A model generated the notes under the pieces. The model had not been told where the DNA came from, searched no databases, and worked only from the letters and a program-made list of their open reading frames with translations. From G965230065 sp965230065 (lineage in GTDB: Bacteria > Bacteroidota > Bacteroidia > Cytophagales > Cyclobacteriaceae), in NCBI GenBank assembly GCA_965230065.1, contig OZ245942.1:6076001-6140000 (forward strand): a stretch of DNA of 64,000 nt. The letters run 5' to 3'. Position 1 is the stretch's first letter; each line of letters begins with the position of its first letter. This document shows, piece by piece, positions 50,840 to 58,756 of the stretch. The position numbers and the translations under genes were made by a program.

Positions 50840-52117
50840 TTATAACAGAAATATTACCAATCCAATGCCCACAATCAGTACGAAAGTATATACAACGACT
50901 CTTTTGAAAGAAATACCTCCACCTCCGTGATCATGATCATGACCACCACCGGTTTCCATCTTTTTTGTCCTGAAATTGAAGTATAGCATGAGTGCAGTAA
51001 ATGCAGCGAATACGATGTTAAAATAGAAAGTGTAATCAATCTTGAATTGTGTCACTTCCGTTACTTTCCGGCTGCCCTCGGGTAATACGCCTAATAGATC
51101 AAAGCTATAATTGAGGATCAATGCGGTAATGACGATACTGACGTACATCACTCCTGCAATGTAAAGGGCTATGCGGGTACCATAATATTTCCTATTCATA
51201 TTGACCAATGGTGGCACCATCAGGTCGGAATAAATAAAGCCCATTAATCCGGCAAACAGAATACCGTTCTCGTTCAAGACAGTCGCCAACGGTATATTTC
51301 CCATGGATCCGATGAATGTAGCTGCCGCTACAAATGGGGCTACCAGCGCGTTTTCTAACCGGATCACAAAATCAGGTAATTCACCTTGCATGCCATTCAA
51401 AAAGATCGCCTCCCAAAATGACTGAGGAACTAATACAGAAACGAATCCCGCAATGGTAAAGCCTATTAAGATATCTTCCCACGCCATTTTCCACTCCATC
51501 ACAAATTTCTTTCCCACTAAAAACCAGCCTTCTTTGGACTTAATCCTTTCTTTCCAGTCAAAATCCTCCTCTTCTGCCGTTTCTTCCTGTACCTTTTCCC
51601 GGGCAGCTTTGATCCATTTTTTAGGGTAAGTAAGCTTAATGATCACCGAACTTATGGCAATCAGCAATAGCCCACCAATAACTTCCGCCACAATGAATTG
51701 CCATCCCAGAAAAATGAATATCAGGATACCGAGTTCAATGACAAGGTTAGTTGATGCAAACATGAAGGCCACCGTACTTATGAAGTGCGCCCCTTTTAAA
51801 AATAGTGAACGGGCCGCTGCCAGTGCGGCAAAAGAGCACGAAGAGGAAATTGAGCCGAAGAAGGTAGACAGTGAAACACTCTTAACACTACTTTCGCCCA
51901 TGTGCCGGGTAAGTTTCTTCTTGGGGACGAAGGCCTGAATGGCACCACTTACCATATAGCCTAAAACAAATGCCCAGCCCGATTTCCAGAAAAACCCCAG
52001 TGCGGTTTTAGAAGATTCTCCCCAAAGGCTGAGGAAATCGCCAGACTCATCCTGTGCAAGTGCAATCATTGGAACTATGACAAAAAGGCTTATTAGAATT
52101 ATCGCTTTGCTTCTCAT
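50840..52117 (-). CDS. UPF0718/ArsP-like permease
   Basis: A 425-residue membrane protein with a signal-like N-terminus and about eight helices, containing the duplicated permease motif: LSTFFGSISSSCSFAALAAARSLF and FVAAATFIGSMGNIPLATVLNENG. The C-terminus has a GGGHDHDHGGGG metal-ligand stretch and a final helix. Family members include ArsP-like export proteins and putative permeases associated with metal resistance. The substrate is unknown. It overlaps the next gene by 4 bases. Confidence 0.8.
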   Translation of the reverse strand: MRSKAIILISLFVIVPMIALAQDESGDFLSLWGESSKTALGFFWKSGWAFVLGYMVSGAIQAFVPKKKLTRHMGESSVKSVSLSTFFGSISSSCSFAALAAARSLFLKGAHFISTVAFMFASTNLVIELGILIFIFLGWQFIVAEVIGGLLLIAISSVIIKLTYPKKWIKAAREKVQEETAEEEDFDWKERIKSKEGWFLVGKKFVMEWKMAWEDILIGFTIAGFVSVLVPQSFWEAIFLNGMQGELPDFVIRLENALVAPFVAAATFIGSMGNIPLATVLNENGILFAGLMGFIYSDLMVPPLVNMNRKYYGTRIALYIAGVMYVSIVITALILNYSFDLLGVLPEGSRKVTEVTQFKIDYTFYFNIVFAAFTALMLYFNFRTKKMETGGGHDHDHGGGGISFKRVVVYTFVLIVGIGLVIFLL

Positions 52118-52362
52118 TTGATATTTTTAAATTTTCTGAAACCAATTACAAATTTATAAATAGCCGCTATTCCAGCAGGTATGGACATAATATGATAAAA
52201 CAAACCTTCAAATCCTTGGGTATAGGATATTCCCTCTATCAAAGCCACTACAAAAAGCCACATAATTCCATACCCGATTTCCCCCTGTGCCTTATTTTTC
52301 TTTGATTGTAATTCATAATTCGTTTTCATATTGATAGTTGTTTGGCTAAAATTCTTCTCCAT
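52114..52362 (-). CDS. Small two-helix membrane protein
   Basis: An 82-residue protein. ATG codons at 52362 and 52329 are both possible; the shorter start gives MKTNYELQSKKNKAQGEIG before the first helix. Two membrane helices are predicted (residues about 28-48 and 53-70). It overlaps the permease start by 4 bases, so it is co-transcribed. The family is unknown. Confidence 0.55.
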   Translation of the reverse strand: MEKNFSQTTINMKTNYELQSKKNKAQGEIGYGIMWLFVVALIEGISYTQGFEGLFYHIMSIPAGIAAIYKFVIGFRKFKNIK

Positions 52363-52392
52363 ACTTTAAATGTATTTCACAACTGCTACTAC

Positions 52393-52917
52393 TCATAGTT
52401 TTAAGGCTCTTCTGCTTATGACAAATATGATCAACGGTAAAATAGAAAACTGCAAGACCGGTGAAACGCCTACTTCAACGAGAGGGAGCATTGGCATCGT
52501 ATCAGCATACGACCAATCTCCTCGCCATGTATGCCACCACTCCGCCAAAATAGCACCCAGAAAACCAACAAGGATTAATATTATAATTCTGGTAAATTTT
52601 AAATGCCTAATCCAATAAACATTTTTGTATATAAGGCCAAATAAGAAGAGCAGTACGAGCACCATGAGCATATCGGCTATGGAGGCCAATGCACAAAAAG
52701 AAACATGTTCAAAATCGTATTGAAAATTCTTATATAAAGGTCCTTGAGCTACCTCCCAAAGAAAATTAAGTAAAAAGGCTACAATAGCTGTATAAACTAT
52801 GAAATACCGATAAGTACGCTTATCTGCTACCTTCCTGAAAAAATGAATATATAACGTAATAATCAACGTTAAGGTAATAACCGGCACAACGAAAATACCA
52901 AAGCTTAGATCATCCAT
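52393..52917 (-). CDS. Four/five-helix membrane protein, paralogue of 24085-24525
   Basis: A 174-residue protein with the same conserved pattern as its paralogue: FLLNFLWEVAQGPLY, SIADMLMVLVLLFLFG, YWIRHLKFTR, an AEWWHTW, and WSYADTMPMLPLVEVGVSPVLQ. The conserved Trp-Ser-Tyr and Pro suggest a shared site. It has one more helix at the N-terminus. Here it lies 4 bases downstream of the multicopper oxidase stop and could be its partner. Confidence 0.6.
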   Translation of the reverse strand: MDDLSFGIFVVPVITLTLIITLYIHFFRKVADKRTYRYFIVYTAIVAFLLNFLWEVAQGPLYKNFQYDFEHVSFCALASIADMLMVLVLLFLFGLIYKNVYWIRHLKFTRIIILILVGFLGAILAEWWHTWRGDWSYADTMPMLPLVEVGVSPVLQFSILPLIIFVISRRALKL

Positions 52918-52920
52918 TGT

Positions 52921-54615
52921 TTATACGATTTTAAAATTCCTCATCATGCCCATATCCTCATGCTCCAGGTTGTGGCAGTGGTATACAAACAAGCCCTTAA
53001 AATCTTTGAATTGCATGATAACCTTTACCTTCATACCGGGCATCAACAAAACGGTATCGTGCCAGCCTTCATCTACGAAACCATCTTTTATGGCATCCCA
53101 TAATTGGGGATCCACATTAGCGACATCCCTTTCTAAAATATTAAACTGTACCTGGTGGATGTGGATCGGATGAGGCATCTGCATCATATTGCCCATCATT
53201 CCCTGGTTGTTCATCATACCATCCTCACCTCCCATCATGCCGCCATCACCCATCATACCGTGACCATCCATCATGCCTCCACCATCGTTATTATTGTCCA
53301 TCATACCTCCGCCATTGATCAGTTCCCAAACTTCGGTGCTTCCGAGCTTTACGGTCTCTTCATCAGCTACTTCCGTGGTTTCCCAGGTACGTCCGTTGAT
53401 CGTCCACTCCATGTGGCCCATAGCGAAGGTAAATTGTCGCGGGGCGTTTAGATTTCCAGCTGTTGAGGGATCAATGTAATCCGGCTTGGCTAATTGCCGT
53501 GGTAAGGTATGATCATTACTCCCTGAACCGTTGGCAAGTACGGTAAACACAGGATATTCACTACCCTGTGGCAGATCACTTTCAGCACCTTCCATCATTC
53601 CTCCATTGCCCATCATGCTACCAGACATTACCTCCAGTGGGAAGGACGCATTGTTCATTGTTAATTCGGTGCCTTCAGGTTTGTCGGTTAGGTCCAGCCA
53701 AACATCCACTCTTTTTGCCGGGCCGAGCATGAGATAGGGTAATTCTTTGGGGGTACTTAACAAGCTTCCGTCAATGCCAAAAACAGTCACCGGACTACCA
53801 TCTTCCCAGGCCAGTTTGTAGATCCTTGAGTTTGACCCGTTCAGTAACCTCAACCTGTATTTGCAGCCCGCTTTCAGGTTTAACCTTTGTTCAGGACTGC
53901 CATTGATCAATATCCGGTTTCCTAAAAAACCTGTCATGCGGTCCATCTGGCCATTGTTCAAATAAACGAGTTGATTGTTTTCATCAAAAGTGCGATCCTG
54001 GATCACGACCGGCAGGTCAAACGCTCCTTGTGGTAAATTAAGTTGTTGTTCTTCCTCATCGGTAACCAATAAAAGGCCTGCCAGTCCATTATACACCTGC
54101 GGTCCGGTGCGGCCATGCGGATGGGGATGAAACCAGTACGTACCGGCCCGGTTCATTACTTCATATTCGTAGATGTAGGTTTCTCCGCTATTAATTACGT
54201 CCTGCGGGTGACCATCGTACCGTTCCGGCACATGCATGCCATGCCAGTGAACAATACTCTCTTCCAGCAAGTCATTTTGGAAGCGAATACGGACTTTCTG
54301 TCCTTTACTTACTTTGATGACCGGCCCCAGATAACTCCCTTCTAGGGTTTGAAGCGCCTCTTTGTTGCCCTTAATTAATTTCCCCTCATACACCCACACC
54401 TTCGTTTTTGGGCCGGATAAAATGGATAAGTCACGCTGTACCGCTTTCAGTTCCAAATCAATATCGGGCTGAAAATCCTTGCCGAGTTCAGGCTTTGCTG
54501 TAGTAGAAGATTGACTGTCGCAGGAAGAAAAGAAAGGCCATATCATGGTTACCGCAGCACTTGCTCCAGCCTTTGCCAAAAATTTTCTTCTGTTTATTCC
54601 GAAAGGTTCTTTCAT
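52921..54615 (-). CDS. Multicopper oxidase with a Met-rich insert (CueO/CopA type)
   Basis: A 564-residue periplasmic enzyme that oxidises Cu+ or phenolics with O2. A Tat leader (NRRKFLAKAG) opens it. The trinuclear ligands lie in IVHWHGMHVP and GTYWFHPHPHGRTG, the third and fourth copper motifs in PHPIHIHQVQF and VYHCHNLEHEDMGMM. An insert of about 40 residues before the third motif is almost pure Met/Gly/Asp (GGMMDGHGMMGDGGMMGG), suited to Cu+ binding. It shares an operon with the membrane protein at 52393 and the 40-residue protein upstream. Confidence 0.92.
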   Translation of the reverse strand: MKEPFGINRRKFLAKAGASAAVTMIWPFFSSCDSQSSTTAKPELGKDFQPDIDLELKAVQRDLSILSGPKTKVWVYEGKLIKGNKEALQTLEGSYLGPVIKVSKGQKVRIRFQNDLLEESIVHWHGMHVPERYDGHPQDVINSGETYIYEYEVMNRAGTYWFHPHPHGRTGPQVYNGLAGLLLVTDEEEQQLNLPQGAFDLPVVIQDRTFDENNQLVYLNNGQMDRMTGFLGNRILINGSPEQRLNLKAGCKYRLRLLNGSNSRIYKLAWEDGSPVTVFGIDGSLLSTPKELPYLMLGPAKRVDVWLDLTDKPEGTELTMNNASFPLEVMSGSMMGNGGMMEGAESDLPQGSEYPVFTVLANGSGSNDHTLPRQLAKPDYIDPSTAGNLNAPRQFTFAMGHMEWTINGRTWETTEVADEETVKLGSTEVWELINGGGMMDNNNDGGGMMDGHGMMGDGGMMGGEDGMMNNQGMMGNMMQMPHPIHIHQVQFNILERDVANVDPQLWDAIKDGFVDEGWHDTVLLMPGMKVKVIMQFKDFKGLFVYHCHNLEHEDMGMMRNFKIV

Positions 54616-54632
54616 ATCTCTTTAGGTTTAAA

Positions 54633-54755
54633 TTATTTCCGTATCTGCTTTACCAACCAGACAATCAATAGCACCAGCACTACCAGCAACAGCCCCCAAA
54701 AAAGCCACATCCAGCCTCCACCGTGCATACCAAAATTTGTTCCGTGATCCATCAT
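54633..54755 (-). CDS. 40-residue single-span membrane protein
   Basis: A short frame from ATG 54755 to TAA 54633. The product begins MMDHGTNFGMHGGG, a Met/His-containing stretch, followed by a Trp-rich membrane helix (WMWLFWGLLLVVLVLLIVWLV) and KQIRK. Such small membrane proteins are common in Bacteroidota metal operons. It lies 17 bases before the multicopper oxidase. Confidence 0.65.
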   Translation of the reverse strand: MMDHGTNFGMHGGGWMWLFWGLLLVVLVLLIVWLVKQIRK

Positions 54756-54766
54756 AGTTTTCTGCT

Positions 54767-56081
54767 TTAGTTTATACTTAATTCAGCCTTGTCTTTCCTC
54801 ATTTTCAAAAACCACTTTTCCCCTGCGATAATCAGCGTTAGCAGAACTGCTGATACGATAATGAGTAACATATCACTCTGTGCTTTCATCCAAATGAAGG
54901 CCGCCAAAACAACTACATCAAGCACAATAGTAGCTAAAAGTATTGCTCCGTTTGCCTTGATTTCTTTTCGTAAATGTTTAAAAACACCCCATTGTATAAT
55001 GATATCCATGATCAGATAAAAGATTGCTCCCAAAGATGCAATCCTGCTGAGATCAAAAAATATGGTTAAGGTGATGGCGATGACTATGGTATAAGTCAAC
55101 ATATGCTGTTGCAGGTTACCCGGCATTCCAAAATGCTTATGAGGTATCAGCTTCATTTCGGTAAGCATAGCTGTCATCCTGGAAATAGCAAATACATTGG
55201 CCAAAACACTGGATACGGTAGCAATAATAGCGATCCCAACGGTGAACCATAGGCCATATTTTCCGAAAGCAGGCCTGGCCGCTTCAGCCAGAGAGTAATC
55301 TTTTGCTTCTATTATCTTTGGAACAGAAAGATTGACCGATACCGCAAATGCGACCAGCAGATAGACAATGGTACAGATAATTAGTGATATCCATATCGCT
55401 CTACCTACATTCTTATGAGGCTTTACAATTTCCTCACCACTATTGGTGATGGTGGTAAATCCTGCATAAGCCAGTATAGCAAGCGCGAGGGCACCTAAGT
55501 AACTCCCTACGGAATAGTCGCCTGAGATTTCTGAAGGGATAGCTTCTCCAAATGAAAAACCAGCAGCCCAAAGTCCTCCAATGGCAAAAATGCTATACCG
55601 CCAACCTTGACAATTGCCATGATAAAGGAAACCCTGTCAATGACTTTATTACCAGCAATGTTGATCAAAAAAGTGATGACCAATAAAATCACTCCCAGTA
55701 AGGGTATCCAGAAATCGTTCTGATTTCCATCAAATAATTGCATGGTATAAGATCCGAATGTACGTGCTACCAAACTCTGGTTAATGACCATGGCGAAAGC
55801 CATCAATAGCGCAGCTACAGCTGTTATGATACCTTTACCATAAGCTTTCTTTAAGTACATGGCTATACCTCCGGCAGATGGATAAGCATTTGACATTTTT
55901 ATTAGGCATATGCACTAAACCCTGCTATTATTGCTCCGACCAGAAAGGCTATCGGAAACAATGAACCAGAAAATTCAGCCACCTGTCCCAGCAAGGCAAA
56001 AATAGCTGCACCAATCATTACCCCGGTTCCCAAAGAGATAGCTCCTGTGAGTGAAAGGCTGTTCTTCTTATATTTACCCAC
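54767..56081 (-). pseudogene. Frameshifted APC-family amino-acid permease
   Basis: About 430 residues of an APC permease can be read only by changing frame twice. From GTG 56081 the frame gives GTGVMIGAAIFALLGQVAEFSG and ends at TAATAA near 55902. One added base restores YIKMSNAYPSAGGIAMYLKKAYG and the middle part. A second one-base deletion near 55595, at a T5 tract (GCATTTTTGCC), leads to a premature stop at 55507. In the other frame GGLWAAGFSFGEAIPSEISG and the C-terminal half follow to 54767. Two lesions argue for a real pseudogene rather than programmed frameshifting. The substrate was probably an amino acid. Confidence 0.8.
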
Positions 56082-56084
56082 CGT

Positions 56085-56288
56085 CTATTTGGTCTTTTCC
56101 AGTTCTGCTTTTCTTTCTTCAAACTCCGCTTTGTCAATTTCTCCTTTGGCATAGCGGTTTTTTAGCGTCTCCATCGCTGAGCTTTTACTGGTGGATTGAC
56201 TGGCTCCTTTTTGAAAGATACCACCTCTACCCAGCGCAACAATCAGAACGATGACGAGTATTACCCCGATAATCCATCCGTACATCAT
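56085..56288 (-). CDS. SHOCT-domain small membrane protein, copy 2
   Basis: A 67-residue protein from ATG 56288 (MMYGWIIGVILVIVLIV): one membrane helix, then the SHOCT motif LKNRYAKGEIDKAEFEERKAELE. A longer frame to 56375 starts in sequence without support. It is similar to 46225-46437 and lies just upstream of the decayed permease in transcription order. Confidence 0.7.
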   Translation of the reverse strand: MMYGWIIGVILVIVLIVALGRGGIFQKGASQSTSKSSAMETLKNRYAKGEIDKAEFEERKAELEKTK

Positions 56289-56388
56289 AATTTGAGTGGT
56301 TTTAATTTTTAATAGTGGGAACTCCAGGCAGTTGCGAGGCTTCCCGGCTGCAATTTTTAATCTGGTGGTGATCATACCTGGAATGGTA

Positions 56389-56628
56389 CTATCGTTCCAT
56401 TTCTTCGTTCATCTCCATTGAAGTGGTATCGTTCATCATGTGTTCGTCAGACTGCCCGCCTTCATGCATGTGATCATCATTACCTTCCATCATTTCGGTC
56501 TGGTCATCATCCATCATGTCTCCATGATCCTGATTTTCGTCTTTTTGTTGCGTAGTGCAAGACAGTGTAAATGAGGTGACAAACAATACGATAAGCATTT
56601 TAACAAATTGATTTGCTGAAATTTTCAT
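56389..56628 (-). CDS. Small Met/Asp-rich lipoprotein
   Basis: A 79-residue lipoprotein with leader ending FTLSC. The mature region is Met/Asp/Glu/His rich (DHGDMMDDDQTEMMEGNDDHMHEGG), suited to Cu+ or Ag+ binding, as in the lipoprotein at 44460-44948. Its gene is on its own between the SDR and the SHOCT gene. Confidence 0.65.
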   Translation of the reverse strand: MKISANQFVKMLIVLFVTSFTLSCTTQQKDENQDHGDMMDDDQTEMMEGNDDHMHEGGQSDEHMMNDTTSMEMNEEMER

Positions 56629-56690
56629 AGTTTCTCTGTTTTTGGTTTTTAAATAATTGCATGAAGCTGAGCTGCTTTTGGAAAAACATG

Positions 56691-57446
56691 CTACTGGGCA
56701 AGGTATCCTCCATCAGCTGGTAAATATGCCCCATTGACAAAAGAAGACTTCTCTGTTGCAAGCCAAAGTACAAGCTCAGCTATCTCATCTGGTTTCCCAA
56801 GTCTTCCCTGCGGATGGAGAGCAGTAATTTGCTCCATCTGTTCATCATCCAGATTATCCTCCAACAGCGGTGTTTTGATAAATCCGGGGCCAATGGCATT
56901 GACTCTGATCCTTTGTTTGGCGTATTCCAGTGCGCCATTTTTGGTGAGTCCAACTATCCCATGTTTGGCAGCGACATAGGCACAACTACTAGCAAAACCT
57001 ACCTGCCCAAGGATAGAAGCCATATTAATAATAGCACCACCACCATTTTTAAGCATGGCCGGAATCTGGTACTTCATACCGTAAAAAACACCGGATAAAT
57101 TAATGGCTATCGTTTTATCCCACGACTCTACACTGTATTCTTCAATCAATGCACTCTCTCCGCCAACACCGGCATTGTTAACGGCAATATCCAACCTTCC
57201 AAATTTATCCATGGTGGTTTTTACCACCTGAGAAACTTCTTCAGCGCTGGATGTATCCACTTTGACAAAAATCGCGTCTCCCTCGTGGGACTTCAGCTTT
57301 TCTACTACTGTTTTCCCCTGTTTCTCATCAATATCGGCTACTACTATATTTGCCCCGTTTTTGGCGAGAAGTATTGCAGTACTTTTACCAATTCCTGATG
57401 AAGCTCCTGTGATTATTGCAGTCTTTCCTTTTAATAATTGTTCCAT
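56691..57446 (-). CDS. Short-chain dehydrogenase/reductase (classical SDR)
   Basis: A 251-residue enzyme with the cofactor motif TGASSGIGKS, NNAGVGG, INMASILGQ (catalytic Ser) and YVAAKHG (catalytic YxxxK). The Asp after the second strand (VVADID) favours NAD(H). The substrate is unknown. It is 29 bases after the DUF302 gene and likely part of its transcript. Confidence 0.85.
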   Translation of the reverse strand: MEQLLKGKTAIITGASSGIGKSTAILLAKNGANIVVADIDEKQGKTVVEKLKSHEGDAIFVKVDTSSAEEVSQVVKTTMDKFGRLDIAVNNAGVGGESALIEEYSVESWDKTIAINLSGVFYGMKYQIPAMLKNGGGAIINMASILGQVGFASSCAYVAAKHGIVGLTKNGALEYAKQRIRVNAIGPGFIKTPLLEDNLDDEQMEQITALHPQGRLGKPDEIAELVLWLATEKSSFVNGAYLPADGGYLAQ

Positions 57447-57475
57447 TTTTCTGTTCTATTAAATTCAACATCTCA

Positions 57476-57862
57476 TTAAAGACTTTCAATCACTGACTTT
57501 AGCTTAGACTGAATTTCTTTGGCTATTTCAGACAGCCCCTGATTATCTACCGCCTGCATGGAGGCCACCGGATCCACTGCCGCGACCTCAATCCCTTCAT
57601 CAACTTGCTGTACAATTACATTGCAGGGCAGCATCGCACCAATCTTATCTTCAGCTAATAATGCTTTATGCGCAAAAGGCGGATTGCAGGCACCCAGAAT
57701 CTTGTAAGGCCGAAAATCTTCATCCAGCTTTTTCTTCAGGGTTTCTTTTACATCGATCTCGGTAAGGATTCCGAACCCTTCTTCTTTCAGGGCGTCTGTT
57801 ACTTTTTGGATCGCTTCTTCGAAGCTTGCGTCTTTCAATGTTTTTTCGTGGTAGTATTTCAT
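57476..57862 (-). CDS. DUF302-family protein, copy 2
   Basis: A 128-residue paralogue of 46931-47320: SFEEAIQKVTDALKEEGFGILTEIDV, YKILGACNPPFAHKAL, MLPCNVIVQQ and VDPVASMQAV are nearly the same. It follows leader element copy 3 and probably begins the DUF302-SDR transcript. The function of the domain is unknown; the two conserved Cys may be functional. Confidence 0.8.
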   Translation of the reverse strand: MKYYHEKTLKDASFEEAIQKVTDALKEEGFGILTEIDVKETLKKKLDEDFRPYKILGACNPPFAHKALLAEDKIGAMLPCNVIVQQVDEGIEVAAVDPVASMQAVDNQGLSEIAKEIQSKLKSVIESL

Positions 57863-57888
57863 GTGTATATAATTTTGATTTTAATCGT

Positions 57889-57990
57889 CACATGGAATGT
57901 CCAAAGTTCTTTTGCTTTAGCCATTTTCGTAGCAAGGTCTGAATTATTCATCCCCGGTTGGTATGGCTTAGCCTTATGGACATTTCATGG
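57889..57990 (-). promoter_or_regulatory. Leader/promoter element copy 3
   Basis: The longest copy (102 bases), with an insertion. On the minus strand ATGAAATGTCCATAA, GGCTAAGCCATACCAACC, GGGGATGAATAA and GGACATTCCATGTG are found in order. Here the end arms pair very well (CATGAAATGTCCA against TGGACATTCCATG), preserving the inverted repeat though the bases differ from copies 1 and 2. It lies 27 bases before the DUF302 start. Confidence 0.6.
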
Positions 57991-58048
57991 GTTTATCTTT
58001 TTTAGTGTTTCGTCCTATGAGATTATAGTGATTTGAATTGTAAAACGA

Positions 58049-58064
58049 TGTAACAATTGTTACA
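58049..58064. promoter_or_regulatory. 16-bp perfect palindrome between DUF302 and DUF305 genes
   Basis: TGTAACAATTGTTACA is a perfect palindrome, flanked by GA and CATC. It lies 83 bases after the DUF305 stop and about 190 bases before the DUF302 start. The TGTAAC..GTTACA form resembles Crp/Fnr-family sites, but no such regulator gene is in the window. Confidence 0.5.
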
Positions 58065-58146
58065 CATCTGTATAGCTAACCCTTAGCAAATGTTCCCTAT
58101 CACTTTGAGACGATCAATTATTACCTTCCAGGCTTAGGTCAGCCCG

Positions 58147-58710
58147 CTATTCTTTCAGATTTCGTGTTTCCTCTTCAAGCAACCCTTCAAACTTGGGTAA
58201 GGGTCTGTTTTTCTTTTCCTCTTCTGTCTCCACCACACCATTTTCTCTGATGTCGTTGATCAACCATTGCATTTCCATAATTTCCCTGCGTTGGGCTTTA
58301 ATAATTTCGTCAGCGAGTTTCCTTACCCTTACATCCTTTATTTGAGCACGCTCACTTGTCAAAATAGCAATTGAATGATGTGGAATCATGCCTTCCATGT
58401 AGTCAACACCCGTGACGGTGACCTGACTTCTCACCAATCCTATACCACCGGCAATCAATACGATACCTAAGCCGATGATTGCTATGTTTGCCCCTCGCTT
58501 TTTATACATATTCAGCATAAACAGGAGCATTATGATAATCATGGAACCGGCCATGATCAGGGTCATGAAGAACCTGGTTTCGCTATACCAGAAATGATCA
58601 ATAATCTGGTAAGAATGGGTGTACATTAAAAAAAACATTACTACCATAGCGGTTGCAATCATTGCAAAAAATTTAGCGTAATTGTTGCCGTGTTTCTGTT
58701 CGTTTTGCAT
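58147..58710 (-). CDS. DUF305-family membrane protein
   Basis: A 187-residue protein with three membrane helices (about 15-32, 45-65, 73-91), then a periplasmic DUF305 domain: GMIPHHSIAILTSERAQIKDVRVRKLADEIIKAQRREIMEMQWLI. The conserved His-His and Met/Glu residues form a ferritin-like helical bundle. Family members are common in copper-resistance operons, and copper binding is suspected. It follows the multicopper oxidase-barrel fusion by 46 bases. Confidence 0.8.
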   Translation of the reverse strand: MQNEQKHGNNYAKFFAMIATAMVVMFFLMYTHSYQIIDHFWYSETRFFMTLIMAGSMIIIMLLFMLNMYKKRGANIAIIGLGIVLIAGGIGLVRSQVTVTGVDYMEGMIPHHSIAILTSERAQIKDVRVRKLADEIIKAQRREIMEMQWLINDIRENGVVETEEEKKNRPLPKFEGLLEEETRNLKE

Positions 58711-58756
58711 CTTTTTAAGTTTTATAATTTAATTGTTTTAAAATTTGATAGGTTGG

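Noticed and set aside
53155..53451. His-rich plus-strand frame opposite the multicopper oxidase
   Set aside because: It is the antisense image of the Met-rich insert of the oxidase; the oxidase has all four copper motifs.
54767..56081. Programmed frameshifting in the APC permease
   Set aside because: Two separate lesions at unrelated sequences, one giving tandem TAATAA stops, fit decay better than a regulated slip.
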